From assembly GCA_947594085.1 (NCBI GenBank), contig CANQEB010000090.1, forward strand, positions 1 through 8,954: DNA of 8,954 bases. The letters are read 5' to 3'. The notes beneath the pieces are model-generated. The model made no database searches. It was given only the letters and a program-made list of their open reading frames with translations, and was not told the origin of the DNA. The translations under genes were made by a program, and so were the position numbers. The DNA is from an uncultured Lachnospiraceae bacterium (GTDB lineage: Bacteria > Bacillota > Clostridia > Lachnospirales > Lachnospiraceae). Positions 5,555 to 8,954 of this stretch are shown in pieces. Position 1 is the first letter of the stretch. Every line of letters starts with the position of its first letter.

Positions 5555-6322
5555 ATGCGCTTTCGACCGTGTATCGACATACATAACGGAAAAGTGAAAC
5601 AGATCATTGGCGGTAGCCTGAGTGACAAGGGGGATACGGCGAACGAAAACTTTGTGTCGGAGCTGGACGCAGGGTTTTATGCAGACCTCTACCGGCGGGA
5701 TGGATTGGCCGGCGGGCATATTATTCTGCTCAATCCGTCCTCCTCTGAATACTATGAGGAGACGAAGCGACAGGCCATGCTTGCGCTTCGCACATACCCT
5801 GGCGGGCTGCAGCTGGGCGGAGGGGTGAACGAGACGAATGCGGCAGAGTTTTTGGATGCAGGTGCGTCGCATGTCATAGCGACCTCATACGTTTTTCGAA
5901 ATGGACAGGTCGATTTCGGCAATCTGGAGCGTCTGGCACGGGAGACTGGGAGAGAGCATCTTGTGTTAGATTTGAGCTGCAGGAAGAAGGAAGATGGTTA
6001 CTATATTGTGACCGATCGCTGGCAGAAGTTTACGGACGTTCGACTGTCGCCCCTGGTGCTGGATGAACTCGCAAGGTATTGCGATGAATTTCTGATTCAT
6101 GCGGTGGATGTCGAGGGCAAGGCGTCAGGCATTGAGGAAAAACTGGTACAGATGCTTGGCGCATGGCAAGGGATCCCGGTGACGTATGCGGGCGGCGTGG
6201 GAAGCTGCGATGATCTGGAGACGCTGCGACGGCTGGGACAGAACCGGCTCGATGTGACAGTTGGGAGCGCGCTTGACTTGTTTGGAGGGCCCATTCCCTA
6301 TCGCACCTTGCTAAAATTATAA
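5555..6322 (+). CDS. hisA: Eukaryotic-type HisA, ProFAR isomerase of histidine synthesis
   Basis: A 255-residue cytoplasmic TIM-barrel enzyme, predicted to carry out the fourth step of histidine synthesis, the isomerisation of ProFAR to PRFAR. The sequence follows the fungal/plant HIS6 form rather than usual bacterial HisA: CIDIHNGKVKQIIGG (6-20), GGGVNETN (88-95), LDLSCRK (138-144), FLIHAVDVEG (179-188), YAGGVGS (211-217) and VGSALDLFGG (236-245). Asp8 and Asp139 sit where the two catalytic Asp residues belong, and the two glycine-rich loops where the substrate phosphates bind. It appears complete. The ATG at 5555 follows GGGGAGGGG and starts the conserved first strand; an in-frame extension to 5459 would run through the leader hairpins. 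No other his gene is nearby, so it is a stand-alone gene. It ends 154 bases before hpf, which has its own promoter. Confidence 0.9.
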   Translation: MRFRPCIDIHNGKVKQIIGGSLSDKGDTANENFVSELDAGFYADLYRRDGLAGGHIILLNPSSSEYYEETKRQAMLALRTYPGGLQLGGGVNETNAAEFLDAGASHVIATSYVFRNGQVDFGNLERLARETGREHLVLDLSCRKKEDGYYIVTDRWQKFTDVRLSPLVLDELARYCDEFLIHAVDVEGKASGIEEKLVQMLGAWQGIPVTYAGGVGSCDDLETLRRLGQNRLDVTVGSALDLFGGPIPYRTLLKL

Positions 6323-6325
6323 GAA

Positions 6326-6382
6326 AATTAAAATACTTTCACAAAAGTGTTAGAATAATTCACATTTAATATAATTTTAATT
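6326..6382. other. AT-rich region with inverted repeat between hisA and hpf
   Basis: AATTAAAAT (6326-6334) and ATTTTAATT (6374-6382) are perfect inverted repeats around an AT-rich segment that also holds CACAAAAGTG (6340-6349). It starts just after the hisA stop and ends at the hpf -35 box. It may help terminate hisA or act as an AT-rich UP element for the hpf promoter; the sequence does not decide. Confidence 0.3.
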
Positions 6383-6408
6383 GAAAAAAATGGAAACTAT
6401 GCTATACT
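6381..6408 (+). promoter_or_regulatory. hpf promoter
   Basis: TTGAAA (6381-6386), a 16-base spacer and TATACT (6403-6408) make a strong vegetative-type promoter, with TG at 6400-6401 as an extended -10. The upstream DNA is A/T-rich, as in UP elements. Transcription should start near 6415, giving a leader of about 60 bases. Confidence 0.75.
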
Positions 6409-6416
6409 AGACAGTA

Positions 6417-6449
6417 GAACAGTGCGCCTGTTGCAATAAGCGCTTGTTC
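6417..6449 (+). promoter_or_regulatory. Hairpin in the hpf 5' leader
   Basis: GAACA (6417-6421) pairs with TGTTC (6445-6449) and GCGC (6424-6427) with GCGC (6440-6443), with a small bulge between and a 12-base loop. It begins at about the predicted transcript start and ends 14 bases before the GGAG ribosome site. It could stabilise the 5' end of the mRNA; no ligand motif is recognised. Confidence 0.4.
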
Positions 6450-6476
6450 CAGTCTCAAGTAAAGGAGTTGGACAGT

Positions 6477-7007
6477 ATGAAGTTTACGATCAGCGGCAAG
6501 AATCTCGAAGTATCGGATGGCCTGAAATCGGCGATCCGGGACAAGCTTGGCAAGCTGGAGCGGTATTTCACTCCGGATACAGAAATCATTGTGACACTGA
6601 GTGTGGAGAAAGAGCGCCAGAAGATTGAGGTGACGATACCGGTCAGGGGAAACATTATTCGTTCTGAACAGGTGAGCAACGATATGTATGTTTCCATTGA
6701 TTTGGTCGAGGAAGTGATCGAGCGTCAGCTGCGCAAGTACAAAGAGAAGATCATCGAGCGGCATCAGGACGGCGGCAATTTCAAGCAGGAGTTTATTGAG
6801 AAGGAGACGGATCCACTTGATGAGGTGAAGATCATTCGCACAAAGCACTTTGGCATGAAGCCGATGTATCCGGAAGATGCCTGTGTGCAGATGGAGCTCC
6901 TGGGACATAATTTCTTTGTATTCTTCAATGCAGAGACGGAAGAGGTCAATGTCGTATATAAGAGAAAGGGCAACACTTATGGCCTGATCGAGCCGGAATA
7001 TTCATAA
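6477..7007 (+). CDS. hpf: Ribosome hibernation promoting factor, long form
   Basis: A 176-residue long-form HPF. It binds the 30S decoding region of idle ribosomes and, through its C-terminal domain, pairs two 70S ribosomes into an inactive 100S dimer. The N-terminal domain (1 to about 100) opens with MKFTISGKNLEVSDGL and has the expected strand-helix pattern. A charged linker (about 100-114) leads to the dimerisation domain (about 115-176), with IIRTKHFGMKPM (119-130), the MELLGHNFFVFFNAET segment (139-154) and VVYKRKGNTYGLIEP (159-173). The length is typical and nothing is missing. The ATG at 6477 has GGAG 9 bases upstream; an in-frame extension to 6444 would start within the leader hairpin. 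It has its own promoter and terminator, so it is probably transcribed alone. secA lies downstream, a common Firmicute order. Confidence 0.96.
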   Translation: MKFTISGKNLEVSDGLKSAIRDKLGKLERYFTPDTEIIVTLSVEKERQKIEVTIPVRGNIIRSEQVSNDMYVSIDLVEEVIERQLRKYKEKIIERHQDGGNFKQEFIEKETDPLDEVKIIRTKHFGMKPMYPEDACVQMELLGHNFFVFFNAETEEVNVVYKRKGNTYGLIEPEYS

Positions 7008-7022
7008 GGTTTTGGAGGCGTC

Positions 7023-7069
7023 CGGTCTGATCCTGCGCCTGATATGAGCGCGGAATCACACGAGGACCG
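7023..7069 (+). other. Imperfect hairpin just after hpf
   Basis: GATCCTGCGC (7029-7038) pairs with GCGCGGAATC (7048-7057) with one mismatch and one G-T pair, and CGGTC (7023-7027) pairs with GACCG (7065-7069) below it. No T run follows. It may protect the hpf mRNA 3' end. Confidence 0.35.
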
Positions 7070-7106
7070 AATATATAGTATCAATGAGACAGACAGCTGA
7101 CAGGAG

Positions 7107-7159
7107 CAGGGGTCTCTGGGAAGGACCGATAGGGGTATCCATCCGGAGATCCCTGTTTT
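7107..7159 (+). terminator. Intrinsic terminator of hpf
   Basis: CAGGGGTCTCTGG (7107-7119) pairs along its full 13 bases with CCGGAGATCCCTG (7143-7155), with two G-T pairs, and is followed directly by TTTT (7156-7159). The loop is 23 bases. It lies 100 bases after the hpf stop and upstream of a separate secA promoter, so hpf and secA are probably separate transcripts. The short T run makes it less certain. Confidence 0.65.
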
Positions 7160-7255
7160 GCATGGTGCTTGATTACGACTGATTTGCCATTTTCCCGCTA
7201 TCCGGACTAAATTCGCAGGCTCATCCGCTGGTTTGGCATCTGGCAAAAATTTTGA

Positions 7256-7284
7256 TTGTCTTGTGCCGCTGAAAGTGTTACAAT
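7256..7284 (+). promoter_or_regulatory. secA promoter
   Basis: TTGTCT (7256-7261), a 17-base spacer and TACAAT (7279-7284) fit a vegetative promoter, with TG at 7276-7277 as an extended -10. The transcript would start near 7291, about 28 bases before the secA start codon. A weaker alternative is TTGCCA (7184-7189) with TAAATT (7208-7213). Confidence 0.65.
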
Positions 7285-7318
7285 AAAAAGAACATTCAAT
7301 TTAGATGGGAGAATCAGG

Positions 7319-8954
7319 ATGAAATTAATAGAGAAGGTTTTCGGAACCCACAGCGAGCGTGAGCTGAAGATGATTCTGCCGCTTGTGGACAAGATAGAGG
7401 CTCTGCGTCCGCAGATGCAAGCTCTTTCGGACGATGAGTTGAAGGCGAAGACGCCGGAGTTCAAGGAGCGCTACGCGAACGGAGAGACGTTGGACGACCT
7501 GCTTGTGGAGGCGTTCGCGGTGGTGCGTGAGGCGGCGAAGCGGGTGCTCGATATGGAGCATTACCGCGTGCAGTTGATCGGCGGCATCATTCTTCATCAG
7601 GGCCGTATCGCTGAGATGCGTACCGGTGAAGGAAAGACGCTGGTGGCGACGCTGCCTGCTTATCTGAATGCGTTGACCGGACAGGGCGTACACATCGTCA
7701 CGGTCAACGACTACCTGGCGAACCGTGACGCAGAGTGGATGGGGGCAATTCACCGCTTCCTCGGGCTGACGGTCGGCTGCGTGCTGAATTCGATGAACAA
7801 CGACGAGCGCAGGGAGCAGTACGCCTGCGACATCACTTATATCACGAACAACGAGGTAGGCTTCGACTATCTGCGTGACAACATGGTGATCTACAAGGAG
7901 CAGCTCGTGCAGAGGGATCTCGTCTACGCGATCATCGACGAGGTCGACTCGGTCCTGATCGATGAGGCGCGCACCCCGCTGATCATTTCCGGGCAGAGTG
8001 GTAAATCCACGAAGCTCTATGAAGTCTGCGATATTCTGGCGCATCAGCTGCAGCGCGGTGAGGCGAGCGGCGAAGTGACGAAGATGACGGCGATCATGGG
8101 CGAGGAGATCACGGAGACCGGCGATTTTATTGTCAACGAGAAGGACAAGATCGTCACCCTGACGCAGCAGGGCGTGGAGAAGGTCGAGAAGTTTTTCCAG
8201 ATTGACAACTTTTCCGATCCGGAGAATCTCGAGATCCAGCACAATGTCGATTTGGCCCTGCGCGCGAACAACCTCATGTTCCGCGACCAGGATTACGTCG
8301 TGAAGGATGATCAGGTGCTCATTGTCGATGAATTTACGGGACGCATCATGCCAGGGCGCCGCTATTCGGACGGCCTGCATCAGGCGATCGAGGCGAAAGA
8401 GCATGTGAAGGTGAAGCGCGAGAGCAAGACGCTCGCGACGATCACGTTCCAGAACTTCTTCAACAAATATCAGAAGAAATGCGGCATGACCGGTACGGCG
8501 CTGACCGAGGAGCGGGAGTTCCGTGATATTTACGGTATGGATGTCATCGAGATCCCGACGAACCGCCCGGTTTGCCGTAAGGATCTGGACGATGCAGTAT
8601 ATATGACCAAGAAAGAGAAGTACCGTGCGGTCGTCGAGGCGGTCAAGGAAGCGCACGCGAAGGGACAGCCGGTACTGGTCGGTACAATCACGATCGATGT
8701 ATCCGAGCTTCTCAGCGGGATGCTGAAGAGAGAAGGGATCCAGCACAATGTCCTGAATGCGAAGTTTCATGAGCTGGAGGCTGAGATCGTGGCGGATGCA
8801 GGTGTTCACGGAGCCGTCACGATTGCGACGAACATGGCTGGCCGTGGTACGGATATCAAGCTGGATGATGAGGCGCGCGCGGCGGGCGGTCTGAAGATCA
8901 TCGGTACGGAGCGCCATGAGTCGAGGCGTATCGACAATCAGCTGCGTGGACGTT
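7319..8954 (+). CDS. secA: Preprotein translocase ATPase SecA (3' end beyond window)
   Basis: The first 545 codons of SecA, the ATPase that drives unfolded proteins through the SecYEG channel. It opens with [17 protein letters not shown]. Motifs in order: Walker A in MRTGEGKT (100-107), [14 protein letters not shown] (128-141), Walker B and the next motif in [18 protein letters not shown] (205-222), the preprotein-crosslinking region (about 222-365) including [20 protein letters not shown] (336-355), GMTGTA (389-394), NMAGRGTDI (505-513) and [17 protein letters not shown] (529-545), where the window ends. The rest (helical scaffold, wing, C-terminal linker) lies outside; full SecA is usually 800-900 residues. 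The reading frame is intact. The ATG at 7319 has GGAG 7 bases upstream. It has its own promoter after the hpf terminator. In many Firmicutes prfB follows, which cannot be checked here. Confidence 0.98.
   Translation, partial: MKLIEKVFGTHSERELKMILPLVDKIEALRPQMQALSDDELKAKTPEFKERYANGETLDDLLVEAFAVVREAAKRVLDMEHYRVQLIGGIILHQGRIAEMRTGEGKTLVATLPAYLNALTGQGVHIVTVNDYLANRDAEWMGAIHRFLGLTVGCVLNSMNNDERREQYACDITYITNNEVGFDYLRDNMVIYKEQLVQRDLVYAIIDEVDSVLIDEARTPLIISGQSGKSTKLYEVCDILAHQLQRGEASGEVTKMTAIMGEEITETGDFIVNEKDKIVTLTQQGVEKVEKFFQIDNFSDPENLEIQHNVDLALRANNLMFRDQDYVVKDDQVLIVDEFTGRIMPGRRYSDGLHQAIEAKEHVKVKRESKTLATITFQNFFNKYQKKCGMTGTALTEEREFRDIYGMDVIEIPTNRPVCRKDLDDAVYMTKKEKYRAVVEAVKEAHAKGQPVLVGTITIDVSELLSGMLKREGIQHNVLNAKFHELEAEIVADAGVHGAVTIATNMAGRGTDIKLDDEARAAGGLKIIGTERHESRRIDNQLRGR

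Noticed and set aside
7325..8917. Open frame of 530 codons on the minus strand opposite secA
   Set aside because: secA is unmistakable on the plus strand. The antisense frame is open because of the codon bias of the sense gene. Its product is low-complexity, rich in Arg, His, Leu and Asp, with no recognisable domain.

Overview
The window looks like chromosomal DNA from a low-to-mid GC Firmicute (Bacillota), most likely class Clostridia and possibly Lachnospiraceae. This rests on strong GGAG-type ribosome sites before almost every gene, the long form of the ribosome hibernation factor followed by secA, a DegV protein, and a secreted transglutaminase-like protein with bacterial Ig-like repeats. 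The genus is an inference; there is no rRNA in the window.

Layout. Positions 1-240 hold two 77-bp direct repeats, each folding into a hairpin, in front of a formate/nitrite transporter gene (245-1006, +). Convergent to it is a small membrane-anchored FMN-binding-like protein (1678-1175, -), and a long imperfect inverted repeat lies between their 3' ends. A divergent intergenic region with a good extended -10 promoter leads into degV (1834-2703, +). Next come a secreted transglutaminase-like protein (2773-4647, +), a very acidic repeat lipoprotein (4798-5358, +), a stand-alone hisA of the eukaryotic HIS6 type (5555-6322, +), hpf (6477-7007, +) with its own promoter, an intrinsic terminator, and the first 545 codons of secA (7319 to the window end, +).

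How it fits together. The right end is housekeeping: hpf (ribosome dimerisation and hibernation) and secA (protein export motor) are neighbours in many Firmicutes. The middle is accessory and envelope-related: a fatty-acid-binding DegV/FakB protein, an exported Cys-His-Asp protein, and a lipoprotein. The hisA gene has no other histidine genes next to it, and its sequence follows the fungal/plant form rather than the usual bacterial HisA. The left end carries anion transport and a degenerate FMN-binding-like protein.

I found no tRNA, rRNA, CRISPR array, transposase or phage gene, and no convincing wholly new system. The points most worth a second look are the eukaryotic-type HisA, the duplicated hairpin element before the transporter, the FMN-binding-like domain without its flavin-acceptor threonine, and several structured leaders.
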